From Lachnospiraceae bacterium (GTDB lineage Bacteria; Bacillota_A; Clostridia; Lachnospirales; Lachnospiraceae), in NCBI GenBank assembly GCA_017542725.1, contig JAFXWR010000219.1:1-10972 (forward strand): a stretch of DNA of 10,972 bases, in the 5' to 3' direction. Below the pieces are notes generated by a model. It was not told the origin of the DNA. It saw nothing but the letters and a program-made list of their open reading frames with translations, and searched no databases. The position numbers and the translations under genes were made by a program. Positions 1 to 6,386 of the stretch are shown here, one piece after another (within the stretch, counting starts at the first letter, position 1; each line of letters opens with the position of its first letter).

Positions 1-1362
1 CATAGGGTCATTTTCATTTTTTGCTTCATCAAGTGTTATGTTAAAAATAGTTGATGTTGTAATTGCATGTATGTCCACTTTGTGTTTAATTGCATCAAGT
101 AAAGTTTCATCGTTTGAAAGATATGCTGCAATCTTGAGTTCTGCTTGAGAGTAGTCACCCTCCGCCACCACAAAGCCATCAGGTGCCTCAATAAAGTTTC
201 TAATTTGTAGGGGGTCTTGGCCCTTTCTTGGGATGTTTTGACAATTTGGTTTGTCACAAGCATAGCGACCTGTGTCGGTTGCAAGTTGCATTAAATTCGG
301 ATAAATGCGAGAAGTGTTATCATCATAGTATTTAAGGTATCCATCAACATATGTCGATTTTAGTTTTTGCCATTTTCTATACTCTATAACTAAGTCACAA
401 AGTTTCTCAATGTCTTGTTTATTGTTTTCTTTTGCCCAGTCTTTGATTTTGAGTATTACTTCATCATCAAATGCTGGTTTTCCAGTTTTCGATCTTTTAA
501 ACACAGGAACATTTAAGTTTTCAAACACAAACCTTTTAAATGCGTCAGTTGATGCATTGTTTCCAATTTTTACATCACCAATGATAAACTCGATACCATG
601 CTTTAGCTCTTCAATTTTTAAATTTGCTTTGGTTTCCATTTCAAGCATTCTACTTTTGTTAAATGGCACACCATTGTATTTCATTAACCCTGTAAACACG
701 GCTGCAGGTGACTCGACATCAAGAGTTATGTATTTATGCTTTGGTATTTCTTTATCAAAGTATTCATTAAAGTAATTATAAAGTCTTAGTGCAAAATCCG
801 AGTCAGCACAACCATATCTCACGGTTTCAAAGTAATCAGTGTTTAGTTCATCAAAGTATCGACCATCAGTTACATCTTCAAATGTTGGTAGGTCTTCATT
901 AAAGATGTCTCGTGCGAGTGTTTTTAAACCTGATTCATGCAAATTTCTAAAATCAAGCGAATTATCTTTTAGTGAAAGTTGCGAAGCACAAATTGTGTCA
1001 TATACAGGCTTTTGAATGACAATACCATAGTGGTACGAGAACATTGACTCAAATGGTAGATTGTGAGCAATTTTAATAACTGTTTCACTTTCTAATATTT
1101 CTTTTAAGAAGGTAAAGAATTCTATATTGTCAATGTTCTCATAGTCCCTATGACAAACTGGAACATAAATCCCAGTATTGACCTTATTTGAAAATGAGCA
1201 CCCTACAATTTTAGATTTATGAGGGTTAAGAGCAGCCTTAGGTTCAGTTCTATAATCATCAAGTGGCGCTGTCTCGTAATCAAATGCAATAACTTTAGAA
1301 TTTGAAAGGTACTCTCTAATGCCATCGACTGATTTTATTAATTTATAATCAGTGATGTTCAT
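1..1362 (-). CDS. Phage-type family A DNA polymerase, N-terminal 454 residues (C-terminus beyond the window)
   Basis: A DNA polymerase with a 3'-5' proofreading domain followed by the start of the polymerase domain, expected to copy the phage genome. The frame is open over all 454 codons to the window edge. The exonuclease region has Exo I (FDYE, D28 and E30), Exo II (HNLPFESMF, residues 100-108) and Exo III (YGCAD, Y183 to D187). The polymerase part has TDTGRYACDKPNCQNIP (362-378), matching the TGR...PNLQNIP region of Pol I, then motif A DYSQAE (403-408). Motifs B (O-helix) and C lie outside the window. There is no 5'-3' exonuclease domain in front, as is usual for phage enzymes. At Exo II the Asp of E. 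coli Pol I (D424) is replaced by Glu (E105). The ATG overlaps the stop of the upstream Cys4 gene by one base (TAATG), with AGGAG 13 bases before it. The assignment is secure; the truncation comes from the window edge. Confidence 0.95.
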   Translation of the reverse strand, partial: MNITDYKLIKSVDGIREYLSNSKVIAFDYETAPLDDYRTEPKAALNPHKSKIVGCSFSNKVNTGIYVPVCHRDYENIDNIEFFTFLKEILESETVIKIAHNLPFESMFSYHYGIVIQKPVYDTICASQLSLKDNSLDFRNLHESGLKTLARDIFNEDLPTFEDVTDGRYFDELNTDYFETVRYGCADSDFALRLYNYFNEYFDKEIPKHKYITLDVESPAAVFTGLMKYNGVPFNKSRMLEMETKANLKIEELKHGIEFIIGDVKIGNNASTDAFKRFVFENLNVPVFKRSKTGKPAFDDEVILKIKDWAKENNKQDIEKLCDLVIEYRKWQKLKSTYVDGYLKYYDDNTSRIYPNLMQLATDTGRYACDKPNCQNIPRKGQDPLQIRNFIEAPDGFVVAEGDYSQAELKIAAYLSNDETLLDAIKHKVDIHAITTSTIFNITLDEAKNENDPM

Positions 1363-2105
1363 TAAGACAACTTCTCTCCTGTTTCCATATCCACAAAGCC
1401 GTCCATCATAGCACTATCAGAGTCTTTAGCTACTGATTGAGCTCTTGTAGCGGCGTAATTTTTAACAAAGCTTCTATTTTCAGTAAGTCTGTTAATTTCA
1501 TCCTTTGTTAAGTCTCTTACATATTCAAACTGTGCTTCAGAGTAATCAATGCCGGTTTGGTTCTTAGCTGTTTTAAGAGTAATTTTTGTCACAACATTTT
1601 GTGATGCTTTAACCGAGTTTAGTAGAACTTTCATGTACTGGTTAAAGTTTGCGATTGAACCTACTGGAACATAAATCATGTAAGGGAGCACATTATTTGC
1701 GATTTGAAAATAAAGAACTCTCTTATTTTTACATTGCTTTCCAACTCCGTTCTTTCCTGACCCAAATACATTATATGGGCATTTTTTGCAGTCTCCGCCC
1801 GGATTACCATTTCCATGTAATCCATCAGATGAATAACAGTCAGGTGGATTTTTTTGACCGTTGTACTCATCCTTATAGTAAGTGTTAGCAGCTTGTTGAT
1901 AAATGATAACACCTACTAATTCTTTTACTTCTTCAACACCATTAAGCCCTGATTTCTTAAAAGAAATGCCACCACCAGTTGGCAATACGATCCTATCAAG
2001 AGTAAACTCGATACCCTGTAGATCCGACTCGCCACCTTGGTTTAAGTCAGCAATTGATGGTAGTTGTAAGAAGTCATCATTAATTTTTGCTACTTCGTTT
2101 TCCAT
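1362..2105 (-). CDS. Four-cysteine phage replication-associated protein (possible ssDNA-binding protein)
   Basis: A 247-aa protein with a central metal-binding-like block: C90, then C106 and C109 in GGDCKKCP, then C125 in GKQCKNKR. An FGSG segment (115-118) and an LPYMIYVPVGS stretch (140-150) follow. From memory, this C...CxxCP...FGSG...GKxCKN arrangement occurs in phage proteins encoded beside replication genes, sometimes labelled single-stranded-DNA-binding; the function here is inferred. A Zn ribbon is likely from the cysteine spacing. The end (about 225-247) is acidic, with several Asp and Glu, as in many ssDNA-binding protein tails. I chose the ATG at 2105 because AAGGAGAGAACT precedes it; a GTG 12 codons upstream lacks such a site. 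It lies just before the DNA polymerase and overlaps it by one base, which supports a role at the replication fork. Confidence 0.8.
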   Translation of the reverse strand: MENEVAKINDDFLQLPSIADLNQGGESDLQGIEFTLDRIVLPTGGGISFKKSGLNGVEEVKELVGVIIYQQAANTYYKDEYNGQKNPPDCYSSDGLHGNGNPGGDCKKCPYNVFGSGKNGVGKQCKNKRVLYFQIANNVLPYMIYVPVGSIANFNQYMKVLLNSVKASQNVVTKITLKTAKNQTGIDYSEAQFEYVRDLTKDEINRLTENRSFVKNYAATRAQSVAKDSDSAMMDGFVDMETGEKLS

Positions 2106-2159
2106 AGTTCTCTCCTTAAATTTATTTTTATATAAAGCCACCTTACATTATCATTTTTA

Positions 2160-2188
2160 AACATATAAGAGGTTTATCAATGCGACAA
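2160..2188 (-). promoter_or_regulatory. Candidate weak promoter in the 137-base gap before the Cys4 gene
   Basis: This is the largest gap between genes left of 6113. On the minus strand TTGTCG (2183-2188) and TATGTT (2160-2165) are separated by 17 bases, a poor sigma-A-like match (4/6 and 4/6). It would give the Cys4 protein and polymerase their own transcript. A short inverted repeat (TTTACA...TGTAAA, 2222-2242) lies directly after the upstream stop codon. In so AT-rich a sequence such matches arise easily by chance. Confidence 0.2.
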
Positions 2189-2242
2189 TGTTATGATTTA
2201 ATTGAATAAAGGTGATTAAATTTTACACGGTGGCGATGTAAA

Positions 2243-2686
2243 CTATACTTTTTTAGTTTTCATTTTAACTTTGTAAGGCTCGTAAATTGAGATTTTCTTT
2301 TCATCAAGTAGTTTTTGAAGAATGTCTGGTAATTTTCCAACATGCTCCTTTTTATACTCTTTAATGTAGGAACTAAATGTTTTAGCATTTACTTCTTCCT
2401 TAACAAGAGTTGACAATTCTTCATCCTTTTTAAATTCAGCAAATGTCTCAGCCTTAGTTCCAGCAATTACTGATGCGAGGCAGTCAGTTGTCAAAGTAAA
2501 TGTTGTGTTATCAGTTTCAATGCTATCAAGTGACACATCACACAACATCTGCGCCACAATGTCATTTTGTTTTTGCATTTCCGACTTTACTTCATCAAGC
2601 TCTTGAGTGAGAGCTTTCTTTCTTTCATCAAGTTCTTTCAGTTTCTTTGCTTCTTCTGCGATTAGCTTATTTGTTTCGTTTTCCAT
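2243..2686 (-). CDS. Phage protein of unknown function with N-terminal coiled coil (147 aa)
   Basis: I do not recognise a named family. Residues 1-48 are rich in Glu, Lys and Leu with heptad-like spacing (AKKLKELDERKK, LDEVKSEMQKQ), typical of a coiled coil. The middle (about 49-75) looks beta-rich and the C-terminal third is basic, ending KMKTKKV, which could contact nucleic acid. No signal peptide or TM segment is visible. The ATG at 2686 follows AGGAGATAAGAAAA, a good ribosome binding site, and lies inside the last codons of the upstream 98-aa gene (20-base overlap), so translation is probably coupled. It precedes the Cys4 protein and DNA polymerase, so an accessory role in replication is plausible but not shown. 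Confidence 0.75.
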   Translation of the reverse strand: MENETNKLIAEEAKKLKELDERKKALTQELDEVKSEMQKQNDIVAQMLCDVSLDSIETDNTTFTLTTDCLASVIAGTKAETFAEFKKDEELSTLVKEEVNAKTFSSYIKEYKKEHVGKLPDILQKLLDEKKISIYEPYKVKMKTKKV

Positions 2687-2963
2687 TTTTCTTATCTCCT
2701 ACAATTTTATTATTATAATCTTCAGGGCGAGTGGTTTTAATGTCACGCTCTAATGCTTCAAACCATAGCCTTAGGCCATTCGCTCTAAAAATTCTAATGT
2801 TTCCTGATGGAATACCTCTCCAAAACGGTATTAAAGTAAATGTTACATCTTTTTTTGTTTTTCCCATTTTTCTTACAATTTCAATTCGTGTGTTGTTATT
2901 TGTGTAAAAATAGATAAAAATAGAAGTTGCAACTAAAAGTCCGATTACTATTTTGATTATCAT
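2667..2963 (-). CDS. Small single-TM phage membrane protein, unknown function (98 aa)
   Basis: Residues 2-20 (IIKIVIGLLVATSIFIYFY) form a strong hydrophobic helix, probably an uncleaved membrane anchor. The remainder is basic and presumably cytoplasmic, with a TLIPFWRG segment (about 43-50), and it ends in a Lys/Arg/Asn tail. The start is two bases after the stop of the upstream 148-aa membrane gene. No clear Shine-Dalgarno is seen before this ATG, so re-initiation after the upstream gene is the likely mode of translation. The 3' end overlaps the next gene by 20 bases. No family was recognised. Being paired with another membrane protein suggests the two act together. Confidence 0.65.
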   Translation of the reverse strand: MIIKIVIGLLVATSIFIYFYTNNNTRIEIVRKMGKTKKDVTFTLIPFWRGIPSGNIRIFRANGLRLWFEALERDIKTTRPEDYNNKIVGDKKNGKRNK

Positions 2964-2965
2964 TT

Positions 2966-3412
2966 TTATTCACACATCCAAGTAATGATGTTTGGCACTA
3001 ATTTATTTGTTTGCCGTTCTATTGCATTTTCAATTTGCCACACAGCTTGGTTTTTTAATGTTGTCATATTTTTTTCAAGTTCTGCGAGTCTTGTTTCAAG
3101 ATACGAGAGCACTTCATTGACTGATCCAACACTCGTTTTTATATCGTTTGCAAACTTTGATATTTCATCAAAGAGTGATGTTACATGGTTTCCAATAGCA
3201 ACCGTTGTGTCATAGATATCTATTGTTCTTTGATTTATTTCTTTTAACATTTCAGTTTGGTCTATACTTTGCAAATAAATAATTGAAATTAGTGCTACAG
3301 TTAGGAGTTGTATACATAGATTTGCTTTTGTGTCTTTTTCTCTGCAAGATTTAACCTTTATCAATGAAATTACAATTATTATAATTGTGATAATAAAGAA
3401 TAAATACATCAT
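2966..3412 (-). CDS. Two-TM phage membrane protein with C-terminal coiled coil (148 aa)
   Basis: Two hydrophobic segments are visible: about residues 3-19 (LFFIITIIIIVISLIKV) and 31-48 (LCIQLLTVALISIIYLQS). They are separated by a short basic loop containing KSCREKDTK. From about residue 50 onward the chain is helical and heptad-like (LSYLETRLAELEKNMTTLKNQ around 103-123), a probable coiled coil; it ends TWMCE. The general design (membrane anchor plus coiled coil inside an early gene cluster) resembles in architecture, not sequence, the phi29 p16.7 membrane protein that organises DNA replication at the membrane; that comparison is inference. The ATG follows GAGGA about 12 bases upstream and overlaps the stop of a 28-codon ORF by four bases (ATGA). 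Confidence 0.7.
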   Translation of the reverse strand: MMYLFFIITIIIIVISLIKVKSCREKDTKANLCIQLLTVALISIIYLQSIDQTEMLKEINQRTIDIYDTTVAIGNHVTSLFDEISKFANDIKTSVGSVNEVLSYLETRLAELEKNMTTLKNQAVWQIENAIERQTNKLVPNIITWMCE

Positions 3413-3495
3413 TTGTTTTTATGTTCCTCATAGTATTTTTTTATCTTTTCATCCCACTCTTTTTGTTTGTAAAGTGGGAATTGCTTTTTAAGCAT
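3409..3495 (-). CDS. Possible 28-aa coupled mini-protein
   Basis: A very short ORF fills what would otherwise be the only gap in this stretch. It begins MLKKQFPLYKQ and ends YEEHKNK, and is strongly charged, with nine Lys in 28 residues. Its ATG lies in the upstream gene's terminal codons (ATGCTTAA, 8-base overlap) and its TGA overlaps the start of the next gene (ATGA). There is no Shine-Dalgarno, so it would depend on re-initiation. The exact fit at both ends favours a real gene or at least a translated relay; its length and lack of recognisable homologues argue for caution. Confidence 0.45.
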   Translation of the reverse strand: MLKKQFPLYKQKEWDEKIKKYYEEHKNK

Positions 3496-3694
3496 TCTTA
3501 TTAACTTTTTTAAACTTATCTTTTTGTTTTTGTTTTCCATAGTGTTTTGGTGCTCTATCCATAAAGTAATCAATAGCTGTTATTATTTCATCCATTACAT
3601 AAAACCTATCTTTTTGTTTTATGTATTGCTGTAAATCTTCAAGAGGCTCGAAGTTTCCTTTTTTTTCATACCATTCTTTAATACAACTAAGCAT
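3488..3694 (-). CDS. Small phage protein, unknown function (68 aa)
   Basis: A soluble, probably helical, basic protein beginning MLSCIKEWYEKKG and ending in a Lys-rich tail (KQKQKDKFKKVNKNA). The tail could bind nucleic acid or a membrane surface. No family was recognised. I chose the ATG at 3694 because AGGAG lies nine bases upstream; the in-frame ATG at 3700 is only three bases from it, and a further ATG at 3736 has no such site. The start overlaps the upstream stop by eight bases (ATGCTTAG), and the same junction is repeated at this gene's own end. Confidence 0.65.
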   Translation of the reverse strand: MLSCIKEWYEKKGNFEPLEDLQQYIKQKDRFYVMDEIITAIDYFMDRAPKHYGKQKQKDKFKKVNKNA

Positions 3695-3980
3695 TGTCAT
3701 TCTCTCCTGTATCCCATGTTGCCCTAAGCCCTTCATCTCTTAAGTATTCATAAAATTCATGAGCTGTCATATACTCTTCGGTATCAGGGTTTAGGATTTC
3801 GAGTGTTTCAATTTCATCATCAGTAAAGTAACCGTAATGTTGTCTAAGCCTCGCCACAAAGTCATCAAATGTCATATCTTCAAGCTTCTTCATTGTTCTG
3901 TATTCTTTTTCTTTAAGCAAAAACTCCTTAAATGTATCATTTAAGCAAAGGGTTATTTTATCGATGTATAGACCTGCCAT
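3687..3980 (-). CDS. Acidic small phage protein, unknown function (97 aa)
   Basis: A compact acidic protein with alternating short helices (FDDFVARLRQHYGYF around 39-53; TAHEFYEYLRDEGLR around 72-86). No TM segment, cysteine cluster or enzymatic motif is visible. A clear AAGGAG lies seven bases before the ATG, and the start sits 23 bases inside the upstream 70-aa gene. The acidic character next to basic small proteins would suit a protein-binding or anti-host role, which is only a guess. No family was recognised. Confidence 0.7.
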   Translation of the reverse strand: MAGLYIDKITLCLNDTFKEFLLKEKEYRTMKKLEDMTFDDFVARLRQHYGYFTDDEIETLEILNPDTEEYMTAHEFYEYLRDEGLRATWDTGENDNA

Positions 3981-4170
3981 GGTGTGCTCCTTTCAATCTA
4001 CTAATTTTCTTAAATCTAACTGTTACAGGTTCTTTCTTTGCGAGGTCATCATAAATGTAGTAATCAATTAAACCTTTCTTTGCGATGGCTTTTGCTTTTT
4101 CATTTGATATTAAATACATTCTCGCAACTTCGTGCCGTGATGCTTTATCACGATTCATTACTACTTTCAT
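3958..4170 (-). CDS. Basic small phage protein, unknown function (70 aa)
   Basis: A 70-aa basic protein with a central helical part (NEKAKAIAKKGLIDYYIYDDL, about 23-43) and a C-terminal run rich in Arg, Lys and His (RFKKISRLKGAHHGRSIHR). The charge suggests nucleic-acid contact; no helix-turn-helix or zinc motif is evident. GGGAGAG precedes the ATG at 4170. A second ATG four codons on is possible but less well spaced. The gene overlaps its upstream neighbour by 23 bases and its downstream neighbour by 23, consistent with coupled translation in a phage early operon. Confidence 0.65.
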   Translation of the reverse strand: MKVVMNRDKASRHEVARMYLISNEKAKAIAKKGLIDYYIYDDLAKKEPVTVRFKKISRLKGAHHGRSIHR

Positions 4171-4477
4171 TTTTCTTTCTCTCCCTGTACTTCATTCTAT
4201 ATGCATAATTGTGATAGCCTTCAAAATCCTCATTTGGTTTATTGTATCGCGGTATCATTTCATAGCATTCATAGTTTTGATTCATAAGTGTTGGCATCTT
4301 TTTATTTGATACTGGTGGAACATTTATTATGATATCTATATGAGTTTTTCTACATCTTTCAAGTTTCTTTTTGCAGTATGCATGTATTATTTCATTTAAA
4401 GTGTCACCCTCGGTGCAAAACACAAGATGTTCAGTTTCATTCTTTTCATTTATTCCACTTGCGAATACAACTTTCAC
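4148..4477 (-). CDS. Unknown phage protein downstream of the helicase (109 aa)
   Basis: Begins (M)KVVFASGINEKNETEHLVF, which looks like a beta-hairpin start, followed by a helical part with two cysteines (YCKKKLERC) and a Tyr-rich, charged C-terminus (YHNYAYRMKYRERKK). No known domain was recognised. There are two GTG starts in frame: at 4489, inside the helicase gene, and at 4477, just after its stop. I prefer 4477 because GAGGA lies five bases before it and forms the final codons of the helicase gene. The start codon is the least certain part of this call. Location suggests co-production with the helicase. Confidence 0.65.
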   Translation of the reverse strand: MKVVFASGINEKNETEHLVFCTEGDTLNEIIHAYCKKKLERCRKTHIDIIINVPPVSNKKMPTLMNQNYECYEMIPRYNKPNEDFEGYHNYAYRMKYRERKKNESSNES

Positions 4478-4478
4478 T

Positions 4479-5954
4479 TTATTCCTCACTAAATGGGTTT
4501 ATTCCATTTCTATATTCATCTACAAGTTCTCGAGCAAGTTCATCTTTATTTTTTAGTGCCTTTAAAACCTTACGATCAAGAGTGCCTTTTGCTATTAAGT
4601 AAATGTAGTGACATTTTTCAGTTTGCCCTGAACGATGGATTCGTGCCTTACATTGCTCGAAATTACTCATTGAGTAATCAAGGCTATAAAAGACCATTGT
4701 TGATGCTTTGGTCAATGTAATGCCAAGTCCTGCTGCTTGAATTTGCCCTACAAACACAGTGCAAGTATCATCGTTTTGAAACCTCTGCCACTCTGTAGTC
4801 TGGTCTTTAACTCCACCTCTAATATGTGCAAAGTTAATTTTTTTCTTTTTAAGCAGTTCTTCTATAGCATCAAGTTCTGCGATGAATCGAGCAATAATCA
4901 CTATTTTTTTATTTTCATTTTGTGTTAAATCTATAATGTCATTTAACGCATCAAGCTTTGCGGTACTAATTGACTTTGTGGTGGTGTGTTCCGGATTTTC
5001 TTTATTTTCAAGAGTTACAAAGCCACCTGCCGCTTGAGATAGCCTTAGCATTTTAGTTAAGATGTTAGTAGCATTAACCTCCATGTCTCCAAGTTCTAAA
5101 TAGCAGTCTTTTTCAATTGTTTTGTATTTTTTATATGCATCATCTTCAAGTTCTATATACCGCTCTTCTTCGATGATTTCTGGGAGATCTAAGCATTCAG
5201 CCTTTGTCACCCTAAATGCTATGGAGTGCATTTTTTCTAAAAACTGTGGTTTTAAGTATTCTTTAAAAATTGGTATATGGTTTTGATATCCACCCATTTC
5301 TAAGTACCGATTTCTAAATGCAAAAAAGTTAGTTCCAAAGACCTGTGGGTCTACAAATCTATATTGTGAATAAATATCAATCTCTTTATTTGTTATAATT
5401 GTTCCAGTTAAAAGCATTTTGTATTTAGCAAGATCTCCAAGTTTATGCATTCCTTGGGATTGTTTGCTGCGATTTTCTTTAAGCTTATGCCCCTCATCAG
5501 CAATAATTAAATCAGGGTTAAAAGTTATGAGTTCAGTAAGCATTCGCCACGATGTTTCATAGTTCACAATTACAACTTGCAAATAATCATTTTGTCTTGT
5601 TTCATATGATATTAAGAATTGATCGAGTTCTTTTTTCTTTTTGACTGGCGATGAACCTTTGATGATATGTGTTTTAAATTCATAATTTGCAAACTTCTTA
5701 AATTCATCTTCCCAAACACCAGTAATTGACAGTGGGCATACAATTAAAACTTTATCGATTAGTTTTTTATTAAACAAGTACCCTGCGACAATGATTGATG
5801 CTAAAGTTTTGCCACACCCCATTTCCATAAGGAATGCACAACCATTATAGTGAATGTTTCCATCAAGTGGTTTACCAGTAAATATGTCAATTGCAAAGAC
5901 TGCCGCTTTTATTTGGTGGTCATATGGTTTTACTTTTATTAATTCACTAATCAT
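4479..5954 (-). CDS. Phage SNF2-family DEAD-like helicase/ATPase
   Basis: A 491-aa superfamily 2 ATPase of the SNF2 type, a double-stranded DNA translocase common in phage replication modules. Seen in order: Q-like PYDHQ (10-14), Walker A MGCGKT (45-50), Walker B DEGH (153-156), motif III LTGTIITN (182-189), motif V QAAGLGITLTKAS (406-418) and motif VI QCKARIHRSGQ (434-444) with the arginine finger. Both RecA-like lobes are therefore complete, with no added nuclease or DNA-binding domain. Motif III departs from the usual TGTPIQN by having Ile for Pro. The ATG overlaps the stop of the SHOCT-like mini-gene by one base (TAATG), and its own Shine-Dalgarno is weak, so coupling to that gene is probable. 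Likely role: remodelling DNA or stripping proteins during viral replication. The family call is firm; the exact role is unknown. Confidence 0.95.
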   Translation of the reverse strand: MISELIKVKPYDHQIKAAVFAIDIFTGKPLDGNIHYNGCAFLMEMGCGKTLASIIVAGYLFNKKLIDKVLIVCPLSITGVWEDEFKKFANYEFKTHIIKGSSPVKKKKELDQFLISYETRQNDYLQVVIVNYETSWRMLTELITFNPDLIIADEGHKLKENRSKQSQGMHKLGDLAKYKMLLTGTIITNKEIDIYSQYRFVDPQVFGTNFFAFRNRYLEMGGYQNHIPIFKEYLKPQFLEKMHSIAFRVTKAECLDLPEIIEEERYIELEDDAYKKYKTIEKDCYLELGDMEVNATNILTKMLRLSQAAGGFVTLENKENPEHTTTKSISTAKLDALNDIIDLTQNENKKIVIIARFIAELDAIEELLKKKKINFAHIRGGVKDQTTEWQRFQNDDTCTVFVGQIQAAGLGITLTKASTMVFYSLDYSMSNFEQCKARIHRSGQTEKCHYIYLIAKGTLDRKVLKALKNKDELARELVDEYRNGINPFSEE

Positions 5955-6112
5955 TACACTGTTGCCACCGCTATTGTTTTTTTACTTGGATCGTATTTCT
6001 CAATTAAAGTCTTCTTTGTTGTTTCATACTCTGAATCAGTTAATAACTTAATACTATAAAGTTCGTTGATTTTTTTCATTGTTTCAGTGAATTGTGCATC
6101 TTGCTTTTCCAT
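5954..6112 (-). CDS. SHOCT-like mini-protein (52 aa)
   Basis: A short ORF with the best ribosome binding site in the cluster (TTAGGAGGAAACA then ATG). The core KKINELYSIKLLTDSEYETT (13-32) and the following KKTLIEKY match the SHOCT pattern: helix, 'L-L-T-x-x-E-Y/F', then a second helix. SHOCT domains are short C-terminal oligomerisation or interaction modules; here the motif is almost the whole protein. Its stop overlaps the helicase ATG (TAATG), so it may serve as a translational lead-in for the helicase, a partner of it, or both. It is the first gene after an internal terminator. Confidence in it being a gene is high from the start site; the domain match is by eye. Confidence 0.75.
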   Translation of the reverse strand: MEKQDAQFTETMKKINELYSIKLLTDSEYETTKKTLIEKYDPSKKTIAVATV

Positions 6113-6135
6113 TGTTTCCTCCTAAGTGCCTCTTG

Positions 6136-6183
6136 AAATAAAAAACTCAACATAGACACTTTTAGTTTTAGTGTTACGTTGAG
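6136..6183 (-). terminator. Intrinsic terminator inside the early operon
   Basis: On the minus strand, a stem of CTCAAC plus GTA-like wobble pairs plus ACACT (6170-6183) pairs with AGTGT...GTTGAG (6146-6160), with one bulged base and a nine-base A-rich loop. It is followed directly by TTTTTTATTT. The shape is a standard rho-independent terminator. It ends only 24 bases before the SHOCT-like gene's ATG, leaving no evident room for a promoter after it. Confidence 0.75.
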
Positions 6184-6227
6184 CTTCGCCTGCAATTAAG
6201 AGAGATGCGCCAGACAATAACTTTTAT

Positions 6228-6386
6228 TTATTTGTTTATAAAAATTGCCAGTTGCTGTTTGCAATGAGGGCATTTTTGAATCAAGTCCGGATTGCTGTCA
6301 TTTTTATAATTTTCAATTTTAATTTTTAAGTCCTGTTTTGTGTCGAGTATTCTCTTGTTGCAAATTGGACATCTTACTTGTTTCAT
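6228..6386 (-). CDS. Com-like zinc-finger regulator (52 aa)
   Basis: A tiny protein built around two knuckles: CPIC at 6-9 and CPHC at 39-42, in the frame VRCPICNKRIL ... IQKCPHCKQQLAIF. This layout resembles phage Mu Com (RCxNCNKLL...IRCPRCK), a small zinc protein that binds mRNA and controls translation of mom. Com-like proteins are common in phages, often without a mom gene nearby, and their targets are then unknown. Here the spacing between the knuckles is longer than in Mu Com. AGAGGA lies nine bases before the ATG. The first third overlaps, in another frame, the end of the upstream 53-aa ORF. A terminator and the SHOCT/helicase block follow. A role in RNA-level control of this operon is attractive but inferred. 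Confidence 0.75.
   Translation of the reverse strand: MKQVRCPICNKRILDTKQDLKIKIENYKNDSNPDLIQKCPHCKQQLAIFINK

Noticed and set aside
36..284. 82-aa minus-strand ORF
   Set aside because: It lies in another frame inside the DNA polymerase gene, which has conserved motifs across the same bases.
410..775. 121-aa plus-strand ORF, hydrophobic
   Set aside because: Antisense to the polymerase; no ribosome binding site, and the composition is what the reverse of AT-rich coding DNA gives.
2106..2141. GTG start 12 codons before the chosen start of the Cys4 protein
   Set aside because: The ATG at 2105 has AAGGAGAGAACT directly before it; the added residues would be encoded by the ribosome binding site itself.
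1903..2160. 85-aa plus-strand ORF
   Set aside because: Antisense to the Cys4 gene; no ribosome binding site or motif.
2118..2164. 24-codon ORF beginning MFKNDN in the gap before the Cys4 gene
   Set aside because: No ribosome binding site, and it reads out of frame through the start of the Cys4 gene.
2222..2242. Inverted repeat after the 147-aa gene as a terminator
   Set aside because: Only six AT-rich pairs plus two inner pairs, with no T tract on the minus strand.
3701..3736. Longer 82-aa form of the 68-aa gene
   Set aside because: The upstream start has no Shine-Dalgarno, while AGGAG is nine bases from the ATG at 3694.
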